Assembly: GCA_963747405.1 (NCBI GenBank)
Contig: CAVVFG010000015.1
Coordinates: 1-64,000, forward strand
Direction of reading: 5' to 3'
Source: Fodinibacter sp963747405
Lineage (GTDB): Bacteria > Actinomycetota > Actinomycetes > Actinomycetales > Dermatophilaceae
Length of the DNA stretch: 64,000 nt
The notes under the pieces were generated by a model. The model worked only from the letters and a program-made list of their open reading frames with translations, ran no database searches and was not told where the DNA came from. This document shows, piece by piece, positions 1 through 10,506 of the stretch. The first letter of the stretch is position 1. Each line of letters opens with the position of its first letter. The translations under genes were made by a program, and so were the position numbers.

Positions 1-584
1 GACAGGGAGACGACCCGACCCAGGCCGATGTAGTCCATGATGTCGAAGCGCTGCTGGCCGTCCTGCACCACCTGGCCGATGATGCCGTTGATCTGGTCGA
101 ACACCCCCATGCCGGCGAGGATCGTCCACAACACGAAGACCATGACCACGCCGGCGATGCCCAGGGCGACCGAGAGCAGGAACGCGATCTTCATCGCCGA
201 CCACGGGTCGACGCGCGAGACGGTGAGCCGCACGCGGCGGGCTGCGGGCGGCCGCGGAGCCGGCTTCGCGCCGGCCGGTGCTGACGACGGCTGGCCCGAG
301 GTGACCACCGTGGCCGAACCCGCGGGGCCCGAGGGGCCAGCACCCTGAGCCGGCGGCGGCGCCGACGAGCCGCGCGAGGAGGGGCCGCGGGTCACGGGCA
401 CGGGAGTGGTGGCAGCACTGCCGGAGCCGGCCTCACCCTCGGCCCTCCGGCGCACCGTGTTGTCGCTGCCATCGGCGCCCCGTCCCCCCGCGGACCCACC
501 CTCGGCATAGGGAGCGCGACGGGAAGAACCAGAGGAGGCCGAGGGCGGGCGCACGGGGCGACCCGCGTTCTCTGCGGTGCTCAC
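1..584 (-). CDS. DUF3566 membrane protein, C-terminus cut off by the window start
   Basis: The gene runs off the left edge of the window; 194 codons are visible. The first 110 residues or so are low-complexity (Ser, Pro, Gly, Ala). A conserved domain follows (VRLTVSRVDPWSAMKIAF at about 118-135) with a membrane segment at about 131-156 and the start of a post-membrane stretch (GVFDQINGIIGQ). This matches the DUF3566 family, whose gene lies directly downstream of gyrA in many actinobacteria. The GTG start overlaps the gyrA stop as GTGA, so translation is probably coupled to gyrA. The function of the family is not established. Confidence 0.85.
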   Translation of the reverse strand, partial: MSTAENAGRPVRPPSASSGSSRRAPYAEGGSAGGRGADGSDNTVRRRAEGEAGSGSAATTPVPVTRGPSSRGSSAPPPAQGAGPSGPAGSATVVTSGQPSSAPAGAKPAPRPPAARRVRLTVSRVDPWSAMKIAFLLSVALGIAGVVMVFVLWTILAGMGVFDQINGIIGQVVQDGQQRFDIMDYIGLGRVVSL

Positions 585-3274
585 TCACGACCTCCTTCGT
601 CCTCGTCGTCCACCGACGGTACGGCATCGTCGGCCTCGACTGCGACAGGCGACCCGGCGGGCCCAGCACCCGAGACGAGATCGTCACCGTCGACAGCACC
701 GGATGCCGGGTCCGTCACGTCGGCGCCCGCGTCCGCGTCCGCGTCCGCGTCCGCTCCCGTCTCCGGGCCTGCCCCGCCCTCGGCGGCCTCCACCGCCTCG
801 ACGGCCTCCTCGACCGCGCGCTCGGGGTTGAGCGCGATGCCGACGATGGCATCGTTCTTGCCCGCCTTGGCGAACTGCACACCCATCGTGTTGCGGCCGG
901 TGAGGCGCACCTCGTCGACCCGCGAGCGCACGACGTTGCCCTTCTCGAAGATCACCAGCACCTCGTCGTCCTCGTCGACGGTCAGCGCCCCCACCAGGTC
1001 ACCGCCCTTGTCGGACAGCTTGGCGACGGCGACGCCGTAGATGGCGCGACCCTTGACGTTCCACTCCGAGACCTTCGAGCGCTTGGCCAGGCCCGACTCG
1101 AACACCACGAAGACGTCGGGGTCGGTGCCCTCGCTCACGACCGACATCGCCAGCATCGAGTCGCCGTCGCGGAACCGCATGCCGGTGACGCCAGAGGTCG
1201 ACCGGCCCATCGGCCGCAGTGTCGCGTCGTCGGCGTGGAAGCGAACCGACTGGCCCTTGCGCGAGACGAGCAGCAGGTCGTCGGTGGACTCGGCCAGCCC
1301 CGCGCCGACCAGCTCGTCGCCGTCGCGCAGGTTGATGGCGATCAGGCCGCCGCTGCGCGGGCTGTCGTACTCGCCCAGCCGGGTCTTCTTGACCAGCCCC
1401 GCCCTGGTGGCGAGCACCAGGTAGGCCGCCGACGCGTAGTCGCGCACCGCGAGGACCTGGGCGATCTGCTCGCCCGGCTGGAACGCCATCACGTTGGCGA
1501 CGTGCTGGCCCTTGCCGTCGCGGCCTGCATCCGGAAGCTCGTAGGCCTTGGCGCGGTAGACCCGGCCGAGGTTGGTGAAGAAGAGCAGCCAGTGGTGCGA
1601 GGTCGTGGTGAAGAAGTGGTCGACCATGTCCTCGCCGCGCAGCGTGGCGCCGCGCACCCCCTTGCCGCCGCGCCGCTGCGAGCGGTAGGCGTCGACCCGG
1701 GTGCGCTTGGCGTACCCGCCGCGGGTGATGGTGACGACGACGTCCTCCTCGGGGATGAGGTCCTCCATCGACATGTCGCCGTCGAACGGCATGATCGAGG
1801 AGCGGCGGTCGTCGCCGAACTTGCGGACGATCTCGGCCAGCTCCTCGGAGACGATGTCGCGCTGGCGACCCGGCTTGGCGAGGATGTCGGTGAAGTCGAC
1901 GATCATCGCCTCGAGCTCGTCGTGGTCGTCGATGATCTTCTGCCGCTCGAGGGCCGCCAGGCGGCGCAGCTGCATGTCGAGGATGGCCTGGGCCTGGATC
2001 TCGTCGATGTCGAGCAGCTGCATCAGCCCGCTGCGCGCCTCGTCGACGGTGGGCGATCGGCGGATCAGCGCGATGACCTCGTCGAGGGCGTCGAGCGCCT
2101 TGAGCAGCCCGCGCAGGATGTGGATGCGCTCCTCGGCCTTGCGCAGCCGGTAGGCGGTGCGGCGCTGGATGACGTCGAGCTGGTGCTCGACCCAGTAGCG
2201 GATGAACGCGTCGATCGGCAGGGTGCGCGGCACGCCGTCGACCAGCGCCAGCATGTTCGCGCCGAAGTTGGTCTGCAGCTGGGTGTGCTTGAACAGGTTG
2301 TTGAGCACGACCTTGGCGACGGCATCGCGCTTGAGCACGATGACGAGGCGCTGGCCGGTGCGGCCCGAGGTCTCGTCGCGGATGTCGGCGATGCCGCTGA
2401 GCCGGCCGTCCTTGACGTGCTCGGCGATCTTCTGGGCCAGCGAGTCGGGGTTGACCTGGTAGGGCAGCTCGGTGACGACGAGGCACTGCCGGTTCTGGAT
2501 CTCCTCGACCTCGACGACCGCGCGCATGATGATCGAGCCGCGGCCGGTGCGGTAGGCGTCCTCGATGCCGCGGGTGCCCATGATCAGGGCACCGGTGGGG
2601 AAGTCAGGGCCCTTGATCTCGCGCATCACCGCGTCGAGGGTCTCCTCGCGGTTGGCCTGCGGGTGCGCCAGCACCCACTGGGCGGCCGCCGCCACCTCGC
2701 GCAGGTTGTGCGGCGGGATCTGGGTGGCCATGCCGACCGCGATGCCCGAGCTGCCGTTGACCAGCAGGTTGGGGAAGCGGCTCGGCAGCACGTCGGGCTC
2801 GAGCGTCTTGCCGTCGTAGTTGGGGCGGAAGTCGACGGTCTCCTCGTCGATGTCGCGCACCATCTCCATGGCCAGTGGCGCCATCCGGCACTCGGTGTAG
2901 CGGGGCGCGGCGGCCGGGTCGTCGCCCGGGCTGCCGAAGTTGCCCTGGCCCTGCACCAGCGGGTAGCGCAGGCTCCAGTCCTGCACGAGCCGCACGAGGG
3001 CGTCGTAGATCGACTGGTCGCCGTGCGGGTGGTACTGGCCCATGACCTCGCCGACGACGCGGCTGCACTTGTTGAAGCCGCGGTCGGGCCGGTAGCCACC
3101 GTCGTACATCGCGTAGACCACGCGGCGGTGCACGGGCTTGAGGCCGTCGCGCACGTCGGGCAGCGCCCGGCTGACGATGACGCTCATGGCGTACTCGATG
3201 TACGACCGCTGCATCTCGGTGTTGAGGTCGATCGGCTCCATGCGGTCGGTCTCGACGGGCGGCTGCTCAGTCAT
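581..3274 (-). CDS. gyrA: DNA gyrase subunit A
   Basis: This is the 897-residue breakage-reunion subunit of DNA gyrase, which introduces negative supercoils as an A2B2 complex with GyrB. The catalytic tyrosine is Tyr126 in APRYTECRMA. The quinolone-pocket region is YHPHGDQSIYDALVR (81-95) with Gln87, Ser88 and Asp91. The GyrA box QRRGGKG, needed to wrap DNA in the C-terminal beta-propeller, is present. The last 60 residues or so are an acidic Ala/Asp/Glu-rich tail with an alternating Asp-Ala stretch. The ATG at 3274 was chosen because an AAGGA ribosome site lies just upstream; an in-frame extension to 3310 has no such site. Gene order gyrB-gyrA-DUF3566 is typical. Confidence 0.98.
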   Translation of the reverse strand: MTEQPPVETDRMEPIDLNTEMQRSYIEYAMSVIVSRALPDVRDGLKPVHRRVVYAMYDGGYRPDRGFNKCSRVVGEVMGQYHPHGDQSIYDALVRLVQDWSLRYPLVQGQGNFGSPGDDPAAAPRYTECRMAPLAMEMVRDIDEETVDFRPNYDGKTLEPDVLPSRFPNLLVNGSSGIAVGMATQIPPHNLREVAAAAQWVLAHPQANREETLDAVMREIKGPDFPTGALIMGTRGIEDAYRTGRGSIIMRAVVEVEEIQNRQCLVVTELPYQVNPDSLAQKIAEHVKDGRLSGIADIRDETSGRTGQRLVIVLKRDAVAKVVLNNLFKHTQLQTNFGANMLALVDGVPRTLPIDAFIRYWVEHQLDVIQRRTAYRLRKAEERIHILRGLLKALDALDEVIALIRRSPTVDEARSGLMQLLDIDEIQAQAILDMQLRRLAALERQKIIDDHDELEAMIVDFTDILAKPGRQRDIVSEELAEIVRKFGDDRRSSIMPFDGDMSMEDLIPEEDVVVTITRGGYAKRTRVDAYRSQRRGGKGVRGATLRGEDMVDHFFTTTSHHWLLFFTNLGRVYRAKAYELPDAGRDGKGQHVANVMAFQPGEQIAQVLAVRDYASAAYLVLATRAGLVKKTRLGEYDSPRSGGLIAINLRDGDELVGAGLAESTDDLLLVSRKGQSVRFHADDATLRPMGRSTSGVTGMRFRDGDSMLAMSVVSEGTDPDVFVVFESGLAKRSKVSEWNVKGRAIYGVAVAKLSDKGGDLVGALTVDEDDEVLVIFEKGNVVRSRVDEVRLTGRNTMGVQFAKAGKNDAIVGIALNPERAVEEAVEAVEAAEGGAGPETGADADADADAGADVTDPASGAVDGDDLVSGAGPAGSPVAVEADDAVPSVDDEDEGGRE

Positions 3275-3304
3275 CGGTGTCCTTCGTGCTGTTCTGGCTT
3301 CGCA

Positions 3305-3359
3305 CCGCAAGCGTCAGGTTCGCTGGTGAACCGTTCCCCTGCGAAGGTGAGGCTTGCGG
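3305..3359. repeat. imperfect inverted repeat in the gyrB-gyrA gap
   Basis: Two 19-bp arms at 3305-3323 and 3341-3359 match at 16 of 19 positions (outer parts CCGCAAGC and GCTTGCGG, inner parts TTCGC and GCGAA). They fill much of the 106-bp spacer between gyrB and gyrA. The hairpin could modulate gyrA expression relative to gyrB or be a REP-like palindrome. No T-tract follows, so an intrinsic terminator is not clear. Confidence 0.6.
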
Positions 3360-3380
3360 CATCGGGCGGGAAAGGGGGGC

Positions 3381-5576
<2,196 letters not shown>

Positions 5577-5628
5577 GGTTCTCCTTCGTCGCTGGGCCCG
5601 ACCGGAGCGACCGGACGGACTCATGGCG

Positions 5629-5660
5629 CACGCCCAAGGGCGTCGAACGCCTTGGGCGTG
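5629..5660 (-). promoter_or_regulatory. perfect 11-bp hairpin in the gyrB leader
   Basis: The arms CACGCCCAAGG (5629-5639) and CCTTGGGCGTG (5650-5660) are perfectly complementary with a 10-base loop. They lie 53-84 bases upstream of the gyrB GTG. A possible -10 box, TAGACT, is readable on the minus strand just upstream at about 5675-5680. If that is the promoter, the hairpin is in the 5' leader and could control mRNA stability or respond to supercoiling; otherwise it ends transcription arriving from upstream. The function is inferred. Confidence 0.5.
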
Positions 5661-5834
5661 ATTTCTCCGCCCAGTCTACCGGTCAGGACTGCCAGCACCT
5701 GCCCCGGGGAGGCCCGTGCGGGCACTTTTCCCGCCGATTCAGGGCCATATCCGACCCCCGTCACGCGAGGGGGGCCCTGCGGGCCGCTGACGGCCGTTCC
5801 TCGGACGGTGGCGGCGACCGGGCTCCGGTGCGCC

Positions 5835-5999
5835 ATGAGCCGAGGAGCCGGGTTCCTGACGTCCGCCCTGGTCGCTGCCGGACTGGCGGCCGGGGGGCTC
5901 GCCGGGTGCTCAGCAGGGAGCGGATGCCGTGACCTCGTTGGCGCTCGAGTCGCTCTCCGCCGGCCGACCCCGACTGAGTGCGGATCTGCAGCCCGCTGA
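5835..5999 (+). pseudogene. lipoprotein signal peptide followed by a short unrelated tail (probable gene remnant)
   Basis: A 54-residue frame begins with a textbook lipoprotein signal: MSRGAGF, a hydrophobic Ala/Gly/Leu stretch, then the lipobox LAGC with Cys at residue 25. After about 10 further residues the frame becomes basic and non-descript and ends inside a tandem repeat (5966-6018). There is no clear ribosome site. The most likely reading is the broken 5' end of a lipoprotein gene at the left edge of the inserted block. A genuine small lipoprotein cannot be ruled out. Confidence 0.35.
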
Positions 6000-6065
6000 C
6001 CCCGACTGAGTGCGGATCATCGACGTTCGGAGGGGCTCCGGGGGGGAAGTCCGCAATGAGTCGGG
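5966..6065. repeat. 21-bp direct repeat pair with a diverged inverted copy
   Basis: A 21-base unit containing GACTGAGTGCGGATC occurs at 5966-5986 and again at 5998-6018. A diverged inverted relative (GTCCGCAATGAGTCGGGTCA) lies at 6049-6068, reaching the stop of the next minus-strand gene. The arrangement may form a bidirectional terminator or mark a recombination scar between the lipoprotein remnant and the GNAT gene. No insertion-sequence gene is present. The 5577-6065 interval otherwise holds only the gyrB leader and the lipoprotein remnant. Confidence 0.55.
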
Positions 6066-6698
6066 TCAGTGCTCCGGGCGGTAGACCTGCACCGAGCCGA
6101 CCGGGTCGAAACCGGCTCGCAGCAGGGCCCGCAGGCTGGGCACGTTGGCGGGTGAGACGCAGGCGGCGACCGGCTCGCCCTCCGGCACCAGGCCCCGGGC
6201 CGCGTTCGCCAGCAGGGTTCCCAGGCCGGTGCCACGACGGGCCGGAGCGACCTGGAAGCTGAGCTCGGCCAGGCCCCCGATGCCGGTGGCCAGGGTCAGC
6301 ACGGTCTCGTCGTCGCCCTCGAGGCCGTAGACCTGCACGTCGCCGCGGATCGGCAGGGCGTGGCGGACCCTCGGGTGGTCGAGCAGGTCCGGGCGGGGGA
6401 CCAGCCACGCCACCGGCGCGCCGGTGCCCTCGGCGAGGAGCACGGCATCCAGCACGTCGACCCAGCCGCGCTCCCCGGCGAGGCGGGTCATCACCCGTGG
6501 GTCGTGAGCCCCGCCGAAGCCGTCGACGCGCCACGCGGCCAGGTCGGCGTCGCCGACCGTCAGCGGCGCCGAGACCATCGCCCGCCCGGTGACCGCGACG
6601 ACCGCGTAGACGCCCTCGCGCCACGGGGCCACCCGCGCCCACGAGCCGTCGACGTCAGGGCGGGCGCCGCGCCAGGCCCGCACGAGCAGGTCGGCCAC
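6066..6698 (-). CDS. GNAT-family N-acetyltransferase
   Basis: The C-terminal 80 residues carry the acetyl-CoA binding pattern of GNAT enzymes: the strand LSFQVAPARRGTGLGTLL, with the R/Q-x-x-G-x-G/A signature as RRGTGLG, then the typical loop SPANVPSLRALLRAGFDPVG. The N-terminal half is poorly conserved and no substrate can be assigned. The start is uncertain. GTG at 6698 gives 210 residues, but no strong ribosome site is visible, and translation may be coupled to the thioesterase gene ending at 6752. It is probably co-transcribed with that gene. Confidence 0.7.
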   Translation of the reverse strand: MADLLVRAWRGARPDVDGSWARVAPWREGVYAVVAVTGRAMVSAPLTVGDADLAAWRVDGFGGAHDPRVMTRLAGERGWVDVLDAVLLAEGTGAPVAWLVPRPDLLDHPRVRHALPIRGDVQVYGLEGDDETVLTLATGIGGLAELSFQVAPARRGTGLGTLLANAARGLVPEGEPVAACVSPANVPSLRALLRAGFDPVGSVQVYRPEH

Positions 6699-6751
6699 CG
6701 GATGCCGGTGCCGCTCGCCCGGGGACGTGGCGGGGCCGGGGCCGGGGCCGC

Positions 6752-7234
6752 TCAGGCCGGGTCCCCGGCGAGGTCGGCGGCGAGCACCCGCCGGCGGGCG
6801 ACGGCACCCTCGAGGTGGGCGCGCACGACGTCGGGTACCGGGACGGGCCGGCGGGTCCCGCGGTCGATGTAGACCAGAACCCACTTGCCGTGCGCGGCGA
6901 TCGGCTCGACGCCGGCCACGAACAGGCCGAACCCGAAGACGACGCTGGTGCGCCCGACGCGGGTGACCCGCACCCCGACGTCGACCGTGCCGGGAAAGGC
7001 GACCTCCTCGTAGTAGCGACAGCTCGCCTCGGCGACGACTCCGAGCACCGGGGCGACGCTCTCGTCGATGCCGGTCTCGCGCGTCATCCAGGCGGTGAGC
7101 ACGGTGTCGAACAGCTCGAGGTACACCGCGTTGTTCAGGTGCCCGAACATGTCGTTGTCGGACCACCGGGTGGTCACCGGTGCCAGCTCGTCGAAGTGCT
7201 CGCGCCGCAGGCTGTGCGGCTCCGGCTCGGTCAT
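6752..7234 (-). CDS. hot-dog fold acyl-CoA thioesterase (4HBT/YbgC type)
   Basis: The 160-residue protein has the hallmark of 4-hydroxybenzoyl-CoA thioesterase-like enzymes near its N-terminus: TRWSDNDMFGHLNNAVYLE, where the Asp before MFGH is the usual catalytic residue. These enzymes hydrolyse acyl-CoA thioesters; the substrate is unknown here. The ATG at 7234 is 7 bases downstream of a TACCAT -10 box on the same strand, so a leaderless transcript starting at the ATG is likely. An in-frame ATG at 7243 lies inside that box and is less likely. The GNAT gene follows 53 bases after its stop. Confidence 0.85.
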   Translation of the reverse strand: MTEPEPHSLRREHFDELAPVTTRWSDNDMFGHLNNAVYLELFDTVLTAWMTRETGIDESVAPVLGVVAEASCRYYEEVAFPGTVDVGVRVTRVGRTSVVFGFGLFVAGVEPIAAHGKWVLVYIDRGTRRPVPVPDVVRAHLEGAVARRRVLAADLAGDPA

Positions 7235-7241
7235 GCCCGCC

Positions 7242-7247
7242 ATGGTA
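7242..7247 (-). promoter_or_regulatory. -10 box for a leaderless thioesterase transcript
   Basis: TACCAT is read on the minus strand, 7 bases before the ATG at 7234. The spacing predicts transcription starting at or next to the start codon. No clear -35 was identified. Confidence 0.5.
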
Positions 7248-7261
7248 GGGGTGCGGGAAGG

Positions 7262-8764
7262 TCAGCCGTCGGTGCCGAGGGTGCGCTCGAGCAGCGAGCG
7301 CACGGCGTCGGGCAGCGCGAGCTCGGGCAGCTGCAGGTCGAGTGGCGGCGCCTCGCACTGCACGCCGTAGCAGTAGGTGTCGGGCTGCTGCAGGCGGCCG
7401 GTGAGCTGCTCGGCCAGCGCGGGAAGCCCGTCGTCGGCCAGGAGCGAGTGCCAGGCGCGGGCGTCGCGCCTGGGCAGCTCGCCCAGCGCCACGGTGCGCT
7501 CGACGGTGAACCCGGCGATGCCGCCGGTGCGCCGCACGCTGACCTCGGTGGCCGGCCCGGGCGCCGGCGCGGGGTCGGAGTCGGGCACCGGACCGCCGTC
7601 GTGGGCCGGGCCGGGGCCGGTCGGTACCGGCGTCGACGGTGCGGTTGCGGCGGCTCCCAGCCCCACGGCATCCCACCCGGCCCGGACCGCCGCGACGACC
7701 TGCGAGTCGGCGCCGTGCCGGGTCGTGGCAGCCGCCACGGTGAGCCGGGCGAAGGTGGCGAAGTCGCAGTCGGCGCTGATGTCGCCGGTGATGGTGTCGA
7801 CCCAGACCTGGCCGGCGACCTCCCAGGCGTAGCCGCCCAGGGTGGTGGCCACGACGTGGAAGGCCCTGTTGGGGATGCCGGAGTTGATGTGCACGCCGCC
7901 GTTGTCGTCGGTGGTGTCGACGTAGCCGCTCAGGTGCGCCGGCTGCGGGTCCTTGCCCAGGCGCGGGTCGTCGTAGGCGGTGCCGGGGGCGGCCATCGAG
8001 CGCAGCGCGACGCCCTGGACGCCCGGCGCGAGCAGCTCGGCGCCGACCAGCCAGTCGGCCTGGTCGGCGGTCTGCCCGAGCAGGCGCTGCTTGACGAGCA
8101 CCCCGAAGACGTCGGAGATCGACTCGTTGAGCGCCCCGGACTGGTCCTGGTAGTTCAGCCCCGAGGTGTACTGGGTGACCCCGTGGGCGAGCTCGTGGCC
8201 GATGACGTCGACACTGCGGGTGAAGGGCAGGAAGATGACGCCGTCACCGTCGCCGAAGACCATCTGGGTGCCGTCCCAGAAGGCGTTGTCGTAGTCGGTG
8301 CCGAAGTGCACGCTGGCCACGAGGGGCAGGCCCTTGCCGTCGAGCGAGTTGCGCCCGTAGGCCTCCTGCCACAGCTGCCAGGTGTCGCCGAGCCCGTCGT
8401 AGGCCTCGGTGACGCCGGGGTCGCCGGTGGGCGGCTGGCCCTCGGAGCGCACCAGGGCGCCCGGCAGGGTGGTGCCGTGCTCTGCGTCGTGGACGGCACG
8501 CACCGGCCCGGCGGAGGTGCCGGGAGCCAGCCGCGGGCGCGGGGTGCGTGGGCGGCTGGGGCGCAGGTTGCCCGCGCGGCGGTCCTGACGCAGCTCGGCG
8601 TCGACGTCGAGGGTGGCCTGGGCCTGCGCGGCCAGCTCTGGGTCGTCGGAGGCGGCCAGCGACTCGAGCAGGTACGGCGGCACGATCGAGCAGTGCGGGT
8701 GGGACGCCACCGGTGCGGCGGGAGACGCGACGGGGGGTGAGGTCGGCTGCTGGCTGGACGGCAT
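7262..8764 (-). CDS. M4 metalloprotease (protealysin type) with a C-terminal emfourin-like inhibitor domain
   Basis: The protein has 500 residues. Residues 22-40 (HPHCSIVPPYLLESLA) match the short propeptide of protealysin-type peptidases. The zinc peptidase domain has HELAH at 190-194, the third ligand Glu214 in ALNESISD, and the catalytic His292 in DNGGVHINSGIPNRAF. It ends near residue 370. A Pro/Gly/Ala linker (371-406) leads to about 90 residues (407-500) whose layout (VSVRRTGGIAGFTVERTVAL, then a helical stretch and a C-terminal ALPDAVRSLLERTL) resembles emfourin, the inhibitor normally encoded beside such proteases. There is no signal peptide, as in protealysins. The inhibitor assignment is by pattern and is less certain than the protease. 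Confidence 0.88.
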   Translation of the reverse strand: MPSSQQPTSPPVASPAAPVASHPHCSIVPPYLLESLAASDDPELAAQAQATLDVDAELRQDRRAGNLRPSRPRTPRPRLAPGTSAGPVRAVHDAEHGTTLPGALVRSEGQPPTGDPGVTEAYDGLGDTWQLWQEAYGRNSLDGKGLPLVASVHFGTDYDNAFWDGTQMVFGDGDGVIFLPFTRSVDVIGHELAHGVTQYTSGLNYQDQSGALNESISDVFGVLVKQRLLGQTADQADWLVGAELLAPGVQGVALRSMAAPGTAYDDPRLGKDPQPAHLSGYVDTTDDNGGVHINSGIPNRAFHVVATTLGGYAWEVAGQVWVDTITGDISADCDFATFARLTVAAATTRHGADSQVVAAVRAGWDAVGLGAAATAPSTPVPTGPGPAHDGGPVPDSDPAPAPGPATEVSVRRTGGIAGFTVERTVALGELPRRDARAWHSLLADDGLPALAEQLTGRLQQPDTYCYGVQCEAPPLDLQLPELALPDAVRSLLERTLGTDG

Positions 8765-8914
8765 ACGGGCAAGCCTGCCCCGCCGCACCGACACCGGCGA
8801 CCGCAGGCGTGCACCGCATTCGACCGATGGTCGATCTCGGCGCGGGCGGCGTCCCGGCAGGTACCGACAGTGACCTATTGGTCGATCTGGGTACGCGGGC
8901 TTCTCGTCGAGCGT

Positions 8915-8976
8915 GTCGAGAGTAGAGGACACGCCGTGCCGACCCGAGGCCGCACGGCGTGTTCTCTACTGTCGAC
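8915..8976. terminator. 25-bp inverted repeat between the protease and the pathway operon
   Basis: The arms at 8915-8939 and 8952-8976 match at 23 of 25 positions (core AGTAGAG...ACACGCCGTGC and GCACGGCGTGT...CTCTACT) around a 12-base loop. The repeat begins 10 bases beyond the stop of the semialdehyde dehydrogenase gene, the last gene of the lower-pathway operon. That position fits a transcription terminator without a T-tract, as is common in actinobacteria. The rest of 8765-8985 holds no gene. Confidence 0.7.
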
Positions 8977-8985
8977 GGCTGGGGG

Positions 8986-10437
8986 TCAGCCCTGGCCGCG
9001 GTCGATCTGCATGACGACGGCCTTGGGCTCGGTGAAGAACTCGCGCGAGAAGTTGCCGCCCTCGCGCCCGACCCCCGAGTCGCCGACGCCGCCGAACGGG
9101 GTGCGCAGGTCGCGGATGAAGAAGCAGTTAACCCACACCGTGCCGGCTCGCAGCCTCGAGGCGACCCGGTGCGCGCGCGACAGGTTCTCGGTGAAGAGCA
9201 TCGCGTTGAGCCCGTAGCGGGTGTCGTTGGCCAGGTGCACGACCTCGTCCTCGGTGTCGAAGGAGTTGACGACGCACACCGGGCCGAAGATCTCCTCGCA
9301 GTACGGCGCGGCATCCAGCTCGAGCCCGTCGATGATGGTCGGCCGCACCACCCACGAGCCGTCGTCGGCCACGCCACCGGTGTGGATCGTGCCGCCCAGT
9401 GCCGCGGCGCCCTCCACGTAGGACACGACCTTGTCGAAGTGCCGCTTGCTCGCCAGGGACGAGAACTTCGTCGCCGGGTCGAACGGGTCGCCGATCGGGA
9501 GTGCCTCGGCGGCCGCGACGAAGCGGCGCATGAACTCGTCGTAGAGCGAGGAGTGCACGAACAGCCGCGAGCCGGCCAGGCAGATCTGCCCGGCGTTGCG
9601 GAAGATCGCCTCGACCGCCCAGTAGACGGCGTTGTCGACGTCGGCGTCCTCGAAGACGATGTTGGCGCCCTTGCCACCGAGCTCGAGCGACACCGGGGCG
9701 AGGTGAGTGGCCGCCGAGGCCATCACGTGCTTGCCGGTGGTGGAGCTCCCGGTGAAGGTGACCCGGTCGACCCGGTCGTCACCGGTGAGCGTCGCGCCGG
9801 CCGGCGCGCCGTAGCCGTTCACGACGTTGAGCACACCGGGCGGGAAGCCGGCCTCCACGGCGAGGCGACCGAGCAGGGTCACCGACGCGGGGGTGTCCTC
9901 GCTCGGCTTGATGATGCACGTGTTGCCCCACGCGATCGCCGGCGCGATCTTCCACGATGCCATCATCAGCGGGAAGTTCCACGGGCTGATCGCCGCGACC
10001 ACGCCCGCCGGGCCGAACTCGCTGTAGGTGTGGTGGCCCGAGTCCATCGGGTAGACCTCGCCGACGGCGTCGCGCTGGTGGTCGGCGAAGAACCGGAAGT
10101 TCCACACCGAGCGCGCCACGTCGTGCTTGGCCTGCAGGAACGGCTTGCCCATGTTGGTGGCGTCCATGGTGGCCAGCTCGTCGGCGCGCTCCGCCATGAG
10201 GTCGGCCAGCCGGTGGATCGCCGCGGCGCGCTCGACCCGCCCCATCCGCGGCCACGGTCCCTCGTCGAAGGCGCGGCGGGCGCTCTCGACGGCGCGCTCG
10301 GCATCCTTCTCGGACGCCTCGGCCGCCTGCGCCCACACCTCGCGGGTCCAGGGGTTCCAGACGTCGAAGCGCTTGCCGTCGATCGACTCGACCTCCTCGT
10401 TGTCGATGATGTGGCCGAAGAACTGCAGGTCGCTCAT
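8986..10437 (-). CDS. dmpC: 2-hydroxymuconic semialdehyde dehydrogenase
   Basis: This 483-residue NAD-dependent aldehyde dehydrogenase would oxidise 2-hydroxymuconic semialdehyde, the ring-cleavage product of catechol, to the dicarboxylate. The fold is clear: SPWNFP with Asn154, the general base Glu252 in LELGGKGAN, and the nucleophile Cys286 in NAGQICLAGSR. Substrate assignment rests on context, since tautomerase, decarboxylase and aldolase genes follow the same path; a homoprotocatechuate-type semialdehyde would be the alternative. The ATG at 10437 has AAGGTG 6 bases upstream and is preferred over a GTG at 10446. It is the last gene of the lower-pathway operon. Confidence 0.9.
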   Translation of the reverse strand: MSDLQFFGHIIDNEEVESIDGKRFDVWNPWTREVWAQAAEASEKDAERAVESARRAFDEGPWPRMGRVERAAAIHRLADLMAERADELATMDATNMGKPFLQAKHDVARSVWNFRFFADHQRDAVGEVYPMDSGHHTYSEFGPAGVVAAISPWNFPLMMASWKIAPAIAWGNTCIIKPSEDTPASVTLLGRLAVEAGFPPGVLNVVNGYGAPAGATLTGDDRVDRVTFTGSSTTGKHVMASAATHLAPVSLELGGKGANIVFEDADVDNAVYWAVEAIFRNAGQICLAGSRLFVHSSLYDEFMRRFVAAAEALPIGDPFDPATKFSSLASKRHFDKVVSYVEGAAALGGTIHTGGVADDGSWVVRPTIIDGLELDAAPYCEEIFGPVCVVNSFDTEDEVVHLANDTRYGLNAMLFTENLSRAHRVASRLRAGTVWVNCFFIRDLRTPFGGVGDSGVGREGGNFSREFFTEPKAVVMQIDRGQG

Positions 10438-10506
10438 GGGGTTCACCTTCTGCGGTGGGGTGGGGGTCTCGAGGGTTCGGGAAGCGCTGGATGCCGGGCA
10501 GCCGGC

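Noticed and set aside
81..3274. Resistance-type change in the GyrA quinolone region (Gln at residue 87)
   Set aside because: The position is variable among species and Ser88 and Asp91 are intact, so no resistance claim can be made.
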